DNA of 64,000 nt from Isoetes taiwanensis (lineage: Eukaryota; Streptophyta; Lycopodiopsida; Isoetales; Isoetaceae). A program made the translations under genes and the position numbers. The notes under the pieces are model-generated. The model saw only the letters and a list, made by a program, of their open reading frames with translations. It had not been told where the DNA came from and made no database searches. The stretch spans positions 30,241,166-30,305,165 of the forward strand of contig JAJEKV010000003.1 of the NCBI GenBank assembly GCA_021234155.1. Reading direction: 5' to 3'. Below are positions 1 through 10,067 of this stretch, one piece after another. Positions within the stretch are counted from its first letter, which is position 1. Each line of letters begins with the position of its first letter.

Positions 1-1912
1 TAACCCGTATAGTGCCTTCTTTAATCTGCACACTTGATTTGTTCCTTGCTCAAAACCCTGTGGTTGTTGAATATACACTTCTTCTTGCAGCTCACCATGC
101 AAAAAGGCATTACATACATCCATTTGATGAATAAAAAACTTGTTCTGACATGCATATGCTAAGATGGTTCGTATAGAAGTCATCCTGGCCACTGGTGCAA
201 AGGTTTTCTCATAGTCCACCCCTGGAATTTGAGAAAAACCTCTTGCTACAAGTCGAGCTTTAAACTTCTCAACATTTCCATCACACTTGTACTTCAGTTT
301 AAAAACCCACTTTGAACTGATTACTGACCTGTCAGATGGTCTGTCTACCAAGATCCAAGTTCCTGCTTGTTGAATAGATTCTAGTTCACTCTCCATAGCC
401 TTGATCCATTGCTCCTTCTCTGTACTGTTTACAGCTTCAAAATAGGTTAGAGGTTCCAATATTTCATCACTTCCATACATGACATAATCATTCAACCATT
501 TAGGAGGTCTTCTCACTCGTGAAGGACGTGAAGATCCTTCACATGCAGCAGGTTCACTGAGACTATCATTCATGTACTCATGTTGCACCATTTCTTCATA
601 AGGGAAGGGATCTTCCTCAATAGTTTCTGCAGGCTGTAAATCTGTGACAACATCAGTTAGAACATGTACAGGCTTGGGAGCAGAGAACTCTTCATCTGGA
701 AGTAAAACAAAGGTTGATGCTGAGTCTTTTCCCATGGGAAAACAGACTTCATACTCATTAAAGCGAGCATGACAACTTACTATGAGCTTATGAGTGTCAA
801 GGTCATAAAAGCGAAATGCCTTTCTGTTGGAACAATATCCAATAAACATGCATGTTCTAGTCTGAGGCTCCATCTTTGGATTTGAGTGAGGTAACTTAAC
901 AAAGGCTTTACATCCAAACACCTTTAAATTTGCAAGTGAAATACTTTTACCGCTCCAAATTACCTCAGGAATCTGAAAGCTGATGCTTGCATGAGGAAGT
1001 CTATTTATCAAATATGATGCAGTCAGAACTGCTTCACCCCAGAACTTAGCAGGAACATTCATGGACAGCAACAAGGTTCTTGCCATTTCTATCACAGTTC
1101 TGTTCACTCTTTCTGCTCTTCCATTTTGTTCAGGAGCATATGGTGAGGTAAGTTGATGCTCAATCCCTTCTTGTGCACAGAAATTTTGAAAAGCATTTGA
1201 GCAGAACTCTCCTCCATTATCTGATCTCAAAGATATCATGTATTCTCCTGCATTCTTCTCAACAAATTTCTTGAACAGACAAAAGAATTCATAGCACTGT
1301 CCCTTATTTTTGAGCAAGAACACAAACAGTTTCCTTGTAAAATCATCTAAGAAAACCAGAAAATACCTCGATCCCATTGGTGTAGGTGGATCAATTGGGC
1401 CACAAAGATCAGTGTGAACTAGGGCCAATTTCTTTGAAGCATGAGATTCAGATTTCGGAAAGCAAGCTCTGGTAACCTTGGTCTGCAAACAGACGTTGCA
1501 AGGTTTGGAAGGTACCTTGTTTGACTTCATAAACCCTTGTCTTGCCAAACTTAGCATTTTCCCAACTCCAGCGTGACCAAGCCTATAGTGCCATAAGGAT
1601 GCATCACTTGGAGGTTCAAATCTTTGCATTTGCGATTCTCCTTCATGGATAATTTGATATAAATTTCCATTTCTTAGTGCTGTGAACATCACTTTGTTAG
1701 CAGCATCAAGAACATCACATTTAGAATTTGAAAATCTTACTCCAAAACCTGCATCTGTTAGTCTACTAACAGATATCAAATTTTTGTGCAGTCCTGGCAC
1801 ATGCAGCACATTCTGAATCTCCCTTGTAGCATTTGCACATAAAATTTTCACAAGATTGTCCCAATAGCGGTATGTATATGATGATCGCCCATCTTCACCT
1901 TTTTGGATGTGC
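1..1912 (-). pseudogene. copia pol: integrase and N-terminal reverse transcriptase (partial)
   Basis: This is a long minus-strand reading frame open to the window edge. From high to low coordinates it encodes the pre-integrase motif HYRLGHAGVGKM, a CNVCLQTK zinc-finger tail, and the integrase core with LVHTDLCGPI, SLRSDNGGEF and PYAPEQNGRAERVNRT (D, D and E catalytic positions). After a variable linker comes the RT start: WIKAMESELESIQQ, SSKWVFKLKYK, ARLVARGFSQ, HQMDVCNAFLHGEL. These are standard plant copia signatures. The YVDD part of the RT lies outside the window. Reading from the protease into integrase needs a frame change near 1905-1912. Confidence 0.88.
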
Positions 1913-2182
1913 AAGAACTACATAATTTGAGAACGACTTCTTAACTCGAGTCATGTGATTGGTAGCTCCTGAATCAACGTACCAAGTATCAGTGATACAA
2001 TCAGATGCATCGTCTATTGCCATGCAGCTATATTCTTCAGCTTGTGAGTCATCCCAGACAAAGAAGCCCCCTTCAGTTGCAACTTCTTCTTTTGCTTCCT
2101 CAGCTATATCTGCATGATGAACATTTTCCCTTTGATGGGCGGGAGCTCGGCAATCCTTAGCCGATGTCCGGTCTTTTGACAT
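1895..2182 (-). pseudogene. copia gag C-terminus and aspartic protease
   Basis: The frame carries a degenerate zinc-knuckle-like start, an acidic stretch, and then WYVDSGATNHMT, in which DSGA is the catalytic aspartate motif of copia proteases. It stops shortly after the motif. The downstream sequence fits integrase only in another frame, so this copy has an indel. It lies between gag (2505-2954) and integrase in the expected order. Confidence 0.8.
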
Positions 2183-2406
2183 CCAGTAACAAGTGGCCTT
2201 GGTTCTATCAAACTTCCCCTTTTTGGATTGTCTTCTTGATTACGCAACCATGAGGGTCTCAATGATTCAATTTGCTTGCTTTGTTGCTTCCGAAGTACCT
2301 CAGCTTTTAGCCTCTCTAGAGCCTTCTCAAAAGAGTAATCAGATAATCTACCCTCCATATTCACCACGATCCCTTCAAAGGATGCTGGCAAACTGTTTAA
2401 TAGCAT
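2104..2406 (-). pseudogene. copia gag, middle part in a shifted frame
   Basis: The start of this frame (LLNSLPASFEGIVVNMEG, then a run rich in Lys and Glu) matches the C-terminal half of the UBN2/retrotran_gag_2 domain of copia Gag, which normally follows directly on the region encoded at 2505-2954. Here it is in a different frame, and its end overlaps the protease frame. It is best read as one decayed gag. Confidence 0.6.
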
Positions 2407-2504
2407 GCAAACTTTTTTCTTCTTCTTGCATGGCTATTCCGTGGATTGCGGTTAGATCCGACAATTCTTTCATGGCGCACATATGCTCCACAAAATCTCC
2501 TCCT

Positions 2505-2954
2505 TCATTCAGTTGAAGGCCATACAATTTTTTTTCTTAATGCCAGACGATTTCCTGCTAAATCCGAGGCATAATGACTCATCAAGATTCTCCATACTTC
2601 ATATGCAGATGAAGCTCCTCTCACAAGTCTTGCTGGGGTTTCATCAAGACTTGCGCACATGATTAGACGAGCTTTCCGGTCTTTCTCGGCAAAGTCTCGA
2701 TCTATATCCCTTGCTGAAGCATTCAGCATCACTTGCACGACTTCCTCATCTGGATTCGTGCCAGCATTCACAGAAGTGACCACAGTTTCACTTCTCGGAG
2801 GGTTGGGGGTACACACGACTTCCCAAAGCGCCTTGTCTTCCAATATCATCTGTATCTTCCACTTCCATATCTGAAAATCCTTTCCAGTAAAACGTGGGAT
2901 CAAGCGCCACTCATATGCGCTCAAGGTCCCATTTGTAGCAACGGCAGAGTCCAT
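2505..2954 (-). pseudogene. copia Gag N-terminal part (UBN2-like)
   Basis: The 149-residue frame has the copia Gag pattern: IPRFTGKDFQIWKWKIQMIL near the N-terminus (the F-x-G-x-x-(Y/F)-x-x-W signature), later KARLIMCASLDE and AYEVWRILMSHYAS. Gag forms the particle that packages element RNA. The start codon at 2954 is the first Met before the conserved block. The frame ends early, with the rest of Gag in another frame at 2104-2406. Confidence 0.8.
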
Positions 2955-3294
2955 GGTGACAGAAGAATGATCAAAGAAAATACTGACGAAATGGAATAAT
3001 CAGAGCACTGTTGCGACTGAGGCAGACTACAGATTTAGCACAGTGGGCCCATAACCTATAACAATTTAATACAGATTATAGAAAACACTTGTAACAACAA
3101 ATGAGAAAGCACTTGATCTTACGAGGAAATGACTCAAGAACTTGGTGATCTTTCATTGAATCAGATTTTCTTTAAGTACACAATGCTTCATAATTCAAGG
3201 CTGAACTCAAGGAGTAATTTAGGCAACTGCTACAATTTAGGAACCGAGAACTTCTACTTGGCATAACTTAAGGAATCATTTAATATTCTAACAG
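2955..3294. other. spacer between copia gag and Crypton-like gene
   Basis: There is no convincing gene here. This should be the 5' leader, and possibly the 5' LTR, of the copia element (minus strand). I could not find paired LTR ends or a standard primer-binding site, so the copia boundary remains undefined. Confidence 0.4.
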
Positions 3295-5024
3295 GTATAA
3301 GCAAGTCTGCAGCTAAATTGAATTGGGCAAGGAGGCGATTTGACAGTTGGAGATTCCACAAGAAAATTCCAGTTGATAAGACGATTGAACAGTTGGAGTT
3401 GAAAGAATTTGCTAGTATGTTGGAGCCTTTTATGATTCAAGTTGTGAAGCTGGATGGAACAATGTTTCCTTCAGAATCGTAAGTATTTTATTTACTTGTA
3501 TCCATTAGTTGCATTCTTTGTATATTTTTCTAATGATTGATTTTGCAGGCTTCAAGATCTGTTCAGGAGGTTCGGCTGTCTGATTAGGCATGAGCAAGAA
3601 CGACGTGTTGCAGAAACTGGTATTGAGGAGCCAGTTTTCAACATTAAGGAATCAGCTGTGTTCATGAGAGCAAGATTGGCTTGCGTTGCTGCTATGCGGC
3701 GTTCTAGGATGACTCCAGGTATATGCAAGAAGAGAAAGAAGGTAGATGAGATATCTTTTCAGAACGAGCAGGCTTTATTAGCAGATGTGGATCATTCCAT
3801 AAGTCATTCTAAAGGTAATTCTAGCTTTGAATGTTGTGATATTCTTTCGAGTTTTCAATGTTCTGATTTTATTTAACATTAAACATTCTGTTTTCTAGGT
3901 TTGCAAAAGAGGATCATGTTCTACTGTGTTTCTAGATTTGGGATCAGAGGCGAAAAGGAGCTAGCAGGTTCTAGGGTTTCAGATTTCACGATAGGCTCAG
4001 AAAATGAAAGAATATGTGGAGTACAACGAGAGGTTATCGAAGCAGTATGACGTCAGTATGGATAGGTATCAAGAGGAGAGTTTCAGAATGCCGCTGCGTG
4101 TGTATGAACAGGATGTAATTTTGACTTTCAAACAGTTTTTCCGACACTATCCAGTTGTTAGCAGTGATTCAGATTGGTTGTTCAAGCAACCAATAATATC
4201 GCCCCGTAAGCTTGTAAGTATTTAATTGTTATTGTATTTAATTTATTATTATAGTTATTCTTGTTTCTGACATTCTTCTTTTAACAGGCATGGTATAATG
4301 TGAAATATCCTCTTAGTGGGAGGAAAATATCCGTACGGCTGAAATACATGATGAAGCTAATTGGGATTGACGGTGCATTCAGTAATAAGAGTGGACGAAC
4401 GACCTTAGTTTCGAGGTTAACGCGTGCTGGAGTGCCTCTTGAAGTTGGAATGAAGGTAACCGGTCATAGGACTGCAGAAGCATTTCACAGGTACTTTGCG
4501 ATTCTGTAGCAGTATTTAGTAATTATTTAATCGTTATTATTTTAATAATGTTATATATTTATGTTAGGTACGACAAAACTGCAGAATTGCAGGTTAAAGC
4601 GGCAATGGAAGTTGCAGGACAACCATTCAATCCAGACGGGTCAAGACGTTTATATAGTGATGTGCATAAAGATGAGCTCGAGAAGTACGATAATATGCAG
4701 AATGGAGTGGCAGGTGGAAGCGCATTATGTGGTATTTCTCTTCCTGATTCAACATTACAGTATAATTCTGATTCAGTGGTAGACTCCGTTGATCAGCAGT
4801 TGATCAATGGCGACATTGTAGTAACTCCAGGAGCTGCCATAGGAAATTTAGCACATGCAGGTGAAATTAAAGCAGTTGAACAGGATACTGAAATTGCCAA
4901 TGATGCTTTCCTTAATCAGCATTGGGAATCTCTAGAGCAGGTTGCACGACAGCATCAGATTGCAATGAACATCTCAGGTGGAAAGTTTCGGAACTGCGTT
5001 TTCAATTTCTATCCAAAAAGCTAG
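3295..5024 (+). pseudogene. Crypton-like (DUF3504-type) tyrosine recombinase gene, 5'-truncated and frameshifted
   Basis: Exons read 3295-3478, 3549-3814, 3899-4213, 4288-4490 and 4568-5024, all with GT-AG borders. Exon four encodes NKSGRTTLVSRLTRAGVP, then TGHRTAEAFHR, and exon five opens with the candidate nucleophile Tyr (YDKT). This order (basic residue-x-x-R, then TGHR, then Tyr) is the C-terminal catalytic box of tyrosine recombinases and most resembles the Crypton/DUF3504 family of ZMYM2 and QRICH1. The usual His of HxxR is Lys here. The C-terminus ends in SGGKFRNCVF, shared with the second copy at 15186-17254. A frame change near 4003 breaks exon three, and the N-terminal exon is missing next to the copia insertion. 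Compared with the second copy it has one extra intron (3815-3898). Family assignment rests on motif recognition only. Confidence 0.68.
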
Positions 5025-5488
5025 GTGTATTGGTTTGTGACAGTTTAGTGTTGGTTTCTGAGATTTTGATATGAATCTGATACAGTAATACTATGACTAT
5101 GATACTGTGATACTGTCATATTTTGATCCGTTTAATATCATCTCTGTAATTTGCTTTCAGTGTTTGTGTTTTAATTTCATTTGAATTGTATGAATTAATT
5201 TCATTACCATATGTAATGCTGTGCCATTATTGCTTGTGAACTTCATGATACAAAGGAAAAAAGAATGCAAGTAAAGTGAAAACTGAATGCAAGTAAAGTA
5301 AGTGAATACTGAATGCAAGTAAATGTGAATGCAAGTAAACTTAAAAGTGAATGCAAGTAAACTAGTAAAAAATGAAATGTCGACTATATATTAAACATGC
5401 CTGAAAATGAAAAACAATTAAAAAAGGACACGTGTCATCACCAAGATCATTAAGAGGGAAGGATGACACCTAAGTGTCGTTTACGTAT
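5025..5488 (+). other. 3' flank and likely right end of Crypton-like element 1
   Basis: The stretch after the recombinase stop holds a short tandem array of a GAATGCAAGTAAA-type unit (about 5263-5365). It then ends in GACACCTAAGTGTC (5465-5478) followed by GTTTACGTA. That end matches, base pattern for base pattern, the right end of the neighbouring element (GCCACTTAAGTGGC then TTTTACGTTA at 6613-6636). I infer that element 1 ends near 5488. Confidence 0.5.
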
Positions 5489-5542
5489 ATAGGAATGTTA
5501 CCTAAAGTAACATTGCTATAACGTGGAAGCCACTTAGGTGGC
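5465..5542. repeat. three related short palindromes at a Crypton-like element junction
   Basis: The palindromes are GACACCTAAGTGTC (5465-5478), GTTACCTAAAGTAAC (5497-5511) and GCCACTTAGGTGGC (5529-5542). They lie about 32 bp apart and share a five-base inverted arm around a 4-5 base CTAA/TTAG-like core. The first belongs to the end of element 1 and the third to the start of the next element. An arm-core-arm layout is what tyrosine recombinases bind, but binding here is inference. Confidence 0.6.
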
Positions 5543-6636
5543 ATTCAGCGAATCAGAAGCTGCCACGTATCAATCCTATATATAGATAGTTTTCTTTTTT
5601 TCCCCTCCTCTTTACTTTGGCTATGGCGGCACTCTGTTGTGAACGCGCCATATCTCTTCTTTGGCTATGGCAGCACTCTGTTTTGAAGGGGCGGTACTCT
5701 GTTTTGAAGGCGCCAGCTCTGTTTTGAAGGCGCAACTATGGCGACACTCTGTTTTGAAGGCGCCAGCTATGGCGCCTAGCGCCAATGATCTTGTAAACAA
5801 AGGTGATAGCTCCTCTCATGCCCTTTTTTTGCAGATCTGGACGTCTCTTGCCTATTTCGTTGGATCTAGAGCCTATTACCTATTTTGCATTTGTTTTTCC
5901 AAAAAGATTTGCTTCTGTCGTTTAAATCTTTGGTAGGTTTTCTCTCCAACCCCTCTTTTCTTCCATCTACCCCAAATCCGCCCCTCTGAGCTTTCGAGCT
6001 CAAACAACACTTTCTTTGTTTTTCTGTATCCCTGATCTGGCTTCTAGATTTGAAGCGCCAGCTATGGCGTCCCGCCAGCAATCGGCAGCTGCAAAGGCTG
6101 GGGCATTGGCCGCCTAAATCCCCTTAGCTTTCATATTTGGCAGTCCGAAGATGGAAAGATCTATTCGTCACGGCCACAGTAAGAGGCCAAATGAAAACCT
6201 TTCTTCATCAGATATATGCTTGATCTGTGTTGATCCTGAGATCGAGAGCAAGGTTTGGGCTCTTCAAGATTTCTGCTGAAAAGGAAAGATTCAGGTGAGG
6301 ATAATGTACATTATTATGACCCAGCAACGATGAAATACCTTGGGCTCATCCCTGCCTTAAAGTTTGAAGAGGCATCAAGTTCTTGTGGATGAGTATGTGT
6401 TTGTGAAAACTAGAATATAACATAGAATACCAAGACAGAATGAAAGAACAGAATGTGAATACAGAATGAGAAGTAGATATCTTGCAAAAACAGAATGTAA
6501 AATAGAATGTGAAGTAGATATCCTACAACAAAAATTGCACAACAATTAGTCGACATTCCTGGAATGGAATGTATGACACGTGGCAGCTCTGGATAGGCCT
6601 AGGGGGCTGAATGCCACTTAAGTGGCTTTTACGTTA
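5519..6636. mobile_element. 1.1-kb non-autonomous Crypton-like element with 30-bp inverted ends
   Basis: The inverted ends 5519-5548 and 6607-6636 match at 27 of 30 positions, starting TAACGT and containing the palindrome GCCACTTARGTGGC. Just inside, both ends share AGCTGCCACGT. The left interior has a T/C-rich stretch followed by repeats of CTATGGCG and GAAGGCGCCAGC (5620-5790, again near 6060). The right interior has a degenerate CAGAATGTGAAG array (6440-6530). The same architecture frames the recombinase gene of element 2, but there is no recombinase gene here. I read it as an internally deleted derivative. No target duplication is evident. Confidence 0.6.
5620..5790. repeat. GC-rich minisatellite (ACTCTGTTTTGAAGGCGCC type)
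   Basis: About five imperfect tandem units of ACTCTGTTTTGAAGG with interspersed CTATGGCG and GGCGCC. Open frames crossing it are artefacts of the repeat. A related GCCATAGC-rich array lies in the same relative place in element 2 (14455-14800). Confidence 0.7.
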
Positions 6637-6842
6637 GGTGCACCAATAAAGGGGACCCTACCTTAGCACCACCATGCTCTACAAAAGTTGATAACATTAA
6701 CACAAAAGCTCTTTCTTTCCTATTTTCAACATCTCTGTACTAATAGAAAACAATTATCAACCTCCACACACTCCAACATGCTGCAGAATTTAGTTCAATA
6801 CAAAACATAGAACTACACAAAGTATCCTTTCTTAGAAAATTT

Positions 6843-8596
6843 TCAGGCTGTCTCAAATTTTACAAAGCAAAGTTTCTCAGGCTTTGGATCTCCAAAGTTT
6901 ACTCGTCTTGCTGTGACTTCGATTGTGCTGCGCCCAAAATACATTTTCACTTCTACCTCCCTGTCTGTTCCTAAGTGCAGGTCTTGTGATATATCCAGTG
7001 TATCCTTTACACAACCTGCGTCTGTGGTGTAAACTGGGGATTCTTCATCGGAGGAGAATATGGACACTTTCAACTCTTTCTGGTCTTCATAGATGGGGAC
7101 AGAACTGTGTTCAACACTAGAATCGATTAACACAGATTGGTTTTTCTGGACATACTTGAGAAAAATGTCACGACAGCGCTTCACCCCATTTCTATCCGTG
7201 TATACGTGCTCTATAGAATGATGACCACAAAATCTATGCCCTGATTTTCTTCCATAAGTCTTTTTCGATATTCTGGAGAGCACAAGACTGGAGTCAAAAC
7301 CAAACCTGACTGCGCCATGCAAAACGGCAGCTCCAGGATTCACCGGAACAATAATATTTTCCACTTCATCGCCGAACTCCTCTTTTATTCTGCTAACCAT
7401 GTAGGCATTTTCAGAAAAGCCTCCTACTACCAGCAAAAATTTCACTCTCGGACACAAGTCTAATTGTTGTTGAATTAGGTGGATTGTTTTCTCCACTTCG
7501 GTGTGAAATAACTCCTTAAAATTGTGGGTGCTTAACTCCAGCTCTTCATACTCAAATTCTGGCCTGATGATGTTCTTTGATTTGTCGTATGCTTTCCAAG
7601 CACTGGCAAGCCTGGATGGAATGTCCCAACCCATTCCCACAGACGAAGAAGAGCCATCAAACGAACATTTTTTGCCCAGCCACCACTTCTGAACCTTAAC
7701 AAAGAACTGTGGATGTTGCCGGATAAATTGTTGAAAACAACCAATTTTGTTAGCAAGATAACGAAAGAAATTAGTGTCTACAAATGTACCTCCACCTATT
7801 TCGCCACAGTTCTTTGCTGCTTCATGCACTTGGTAGACGTTTTTGTTGGCTTTTTTGTGCACCACTAGATCAATGGTTCCACCTCCAATATCCACAATCA
7901 TGAACTCGTCTCCAGTTCGTAGAGAAATATGATCATGGAGCTGCTTCAAGCAGTACATAGATGCAGCTTCGGGCTCTAGAACTATTTGCAGATCATGAGA
8001 ACTTGCAGCACCATTCCGGCAATTTCACAGCAGATTTGCATCTGCTGCTTGGCACCATCATCCCAAATTGCAGGCACTGTTACACACCACTGCACATCTC
8101 GCTTTTTAAAATGCCTGCCATATTTGTCTTTGAGATGATCCACAATAAAATCCGACATGAATTTTAGATAGTCGGATATAAGCCTCTGGGCAGAGAGCCC
8201 ATGAGGCAGGTCTTGTTCTTCAGAATCGGGGGCCAACAGGAGCTTAAATTTGGTCGCAAAAACAGCCTTCCTTTCACCCACTACAGTGATTGCTTGTCCC
8301 AAATCTTCGTGCCCAGGAGCTGTAGCAGAGCCATAGCCAGTGCCTTGACCATGAAGGGCGTCCATGTAAGCCAAAAGGGCAGGCCATCCCCAAGCTTGGG
8401 CTTCTAGCTCCGGCGACCTCCCTGGTCTTGTGTAGAACAAGCTGGTTTGGGTCTTGCAATACGCTTTCCCTGCTGTAACATCAGAAGAAGGCCAGTTCTC
8501 AAAAATATGGACATCGGAAGGATCATTCCGATGAGCGAACGCAAAACCAGAATAAGTGGTGCCGAAATCAAGCCCCACTACCACTGCCGGATCCAT
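6843..8596 (-). pseudogene. HSPA12-like Hsp70-family ATPase, one frameshift
   Basis: The two minus-strand frames, 8596-8011 and about 8008-6843, together give some 570 residues, the usual HSPA12 length. The first has the actin/Hsp70 phosphate-1 loop GLDFGTTYSGFAFAH at residues 8-22 and CVTVPAIWDDGAKQQMQ. The second has EPEAASMYC, phosphate-2 VDIGGGTIDLVV and the adenosine motif LLVVGGFSENAYMVSRIKEEF shortened to its core. HSPA12 proteins bind ATP, lack the classical peptide-binding half and act in cytosolic signalling or quality control. The frames join cleanly only with a one-base correction near 8010. The GT-AG interval available there is just 30 bp, too short for a plant intron. Either this is a recently disabled gene or there is a base error. 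Two shorter copies lie at 9175-9290 and 20397-20806. Confidence 0.85.
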
Positions 8597-8609
8597 ATCC
8601 CATATGAAT

Positions 8610-9174
8610 ATACGAGGTTGAAGAAGAGCAAGCTTATATTAAGAAATCCAGAAGTGGCGAATTAATACTGTACAGCAGTTCATGTTGTCTCTTGAATGAG
8701 ATGGGTTTCGTATCGTAAATATACTCCAGGATTCTAAGCTTTAAATTTCTCATCATTATCTGTGGCTCAGTTATAGACCTGGTGGAGCTAAAACATATGG
8801 GATTTGATAGAAAGCTACTGGAAACAGACTAGAAACCGCCAAGGGACTAAGAATATAATTATTGTAGCGTACATTTCAGTTTAATACTTATCTCTGTACG
8901 AAAATATTATAAGTTATTGTTGTAGCATAATGCAATATAATCTCCACGCCTCAAAATAATCATCTCCCTCTTGGTTCGGGAAGTTTCACAAACCTTGTAA
9001 CCTGCTGCTGCTGCTGGACAAATTTCAGATTTACATGTACATGTTTAAAATTCAGATTTAGCTCAGCTAAATTAGCTGTAGGAAAATTTTTGGTGGGAAA
9101 ACAGGTTCAAAACAATAGGAAAATGTATAGGGGAATAGGGGAATGGAGGTTGGGACTTCATTCCCAGTTTTGCA
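8610..9174. repeat. HSPA12 upstream flank, copy C of a local duplication
   Basis: This stretch upstream of the HSPA12-like gene recurs almost unchanged at 11945-12490, and its distal part at 17634-17891. It ends in CAGTTTTGCA (9165-9174), which is the uninterrupted target of the 2.5-kb element at 17892-20390. No gene is visible in it. Confidence 0.8.
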
Positions 9175-9290
9175 GGTGACCTGCTCTCGGCTCGCCGGTC
9201 GCGGGACCCCACCTGCCGCTTCTGGCAGTACATCGATGCGGTTTCGGGCTCTAAGACTATACACAGATCATGAGAGCTTGCAGACAGTGT
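9175..9290 (-). pseudogene. HSPA12-like fragment
   Basis: The minus strand encodes SASSHDLCIVLEPETASMYC followed by QKRQ and a GT that could be a splice donor. This matches SSHDLQIVLEPEAASMYC of the larger gene at 6843-8596. Only this short exon end remains. Unrelated sequence follows on the upstream side, leading into the hAT remnant. It is the second member of a decayed local HSPA12-like array. Confidence 0.7.
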
Positions 9291-9528
9291 GTAAATTTGA
9301 CGGTTTTCGAAGGACAGGGAAAATATTTTATGTCTTTTCCCATGACAAAAAGGTCTCAAATTTCAATCTCTCATATGCCAAACAAAAATTCAAAATGGCA
9401 GAATCCAAAATTTTAACAAAAAATACATAGAAAATGTACGTGCTATATAAATACGTACCAAAAAAGAGTCCATAAGTAAGTTTTAGAAACACAAATTGAT
9501 CAATTAACAAGCGCCATTGCTCTTCATC

Positions 9529-9699
9529 TTCTGCTTCATACCAATCCTTAAAACATGCTTGCCAATCTATGGACTCAAATGGTGCATCCCATAATGACAC
9601 TATGATAAGTGCATCAAGTGTCTCTAGGTTCATACGAGCTCTTGTAGCACCCTTGATAGCGTTTTGGCGAGAAACTTCCCTCTCACAACATGCTGTGCT
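9529..9699 (-). pseudogene. hAT transposase C-terminal dimerisation region, fragment
   Basis: The minus frame contains STACCEREVSRQNAIKGATR followed by MNLETLDALIIVSL. This follows the hAT C-terminal pattern (S-x-A-x-x-E-R-x-F-S-x-x-N-x-I-K ... L-x-x-x-x-L-x-x-L-x-x-I-S-L) and then gives a Trp/Asp/Glu-rich tail. The Phe before Ser is Val here. No catalytic domain lies next to it, so it is a remnant. Confidence 0.55.
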
Positions 9700-9714
9700 T
9701 CCAGGAATGAGCAT

Positions 9715-10067
9715 GCAACATTTAAGATGGACGTGGAAAGCCCAGTTGTATAGAACAATAGTCTTAATGCACATGACTGGCATTTTCTTTAATAATGGTA
9801 AGAATGATGACTGTTAGTTTTCGTTTTCATTTTGAGGTCGTGACTCTAATAAAAAACTGTTAAAACGCGACAGATGAATGCCATGCTTGAGGGGAACCTG
9901 CTATTGTCAAGCCCAGCTAACAATGACTATGCCTAACAACATTAAATTCTACTGCCAATTCAATTGGTGTTTCCTAGCATTTACATCATCCAACAGATCT
10001 TTATCTTATTGAAAAATGGTATGGACCTTTCAGAAACCGTCTATCTTCAGCCCTTTTTATGAGCTGC
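9715..10067. repeat. 353-bp dispersed repeat holding the empty site of the 12.3-kb element
   Basis: The left part (9715-9967) matches 27174-27421 and the right part (9964-10067) matches 39753-39856, with scattered substitutions. The two parts meet at TTGG (9964-9967). In the other copy the 12.3-kb transposon is inserted at that tetranucleotide. This is therefore an internal pre-insertion control. The repeat itself may derive from the hAT remnant beside it. Confidence 0.9.
9964..9967. other. unoccupied TTGG target site
   Basis: TTGG is present once here, inside the 13-bp near-palindrome CCAATTCAATTGG. At the occupied locus it appears on both sides of the insert (27418-27421 and 39753-39756). 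Confidence 0.88.

Larger units (their letters stand above)
1..2954 (-). mobile_element. Ty1-copia retrotransposon internal region, partial and decayed
   Basis: Read on the minus strand, the order is gag, protease, integrase, reverse transcriptase, the copia order (integrase before RT). The RT is cut by the left edge of the window. Frames shift between gag, protease and integrase, so the copy is not functional as it stands. No LTR or tRNA-iMet primer-binding site was recognised between 2955 and 3294, where the element abuts the Crypton-like gene. The copia copy therefore probably removed or separated the 5' part of that gene. Confidence 0.9.

Noticed and set aside
5270-5365. Regularly repeated GAATGCAAGTAAA units considered as a CRISPR array
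   Set aside because: The units are directly adjacent and imperfect with no unique spacers, in a plant-type genome. It is a plain tandem repeat.
7982-8011. Thirty-base GT-AG interval as an intron in the HSPA12-like gene
   Set aside because: Too short for plant splicing, and the product would not restore the conserved EPEAAS reading. A frameshift is simpler.
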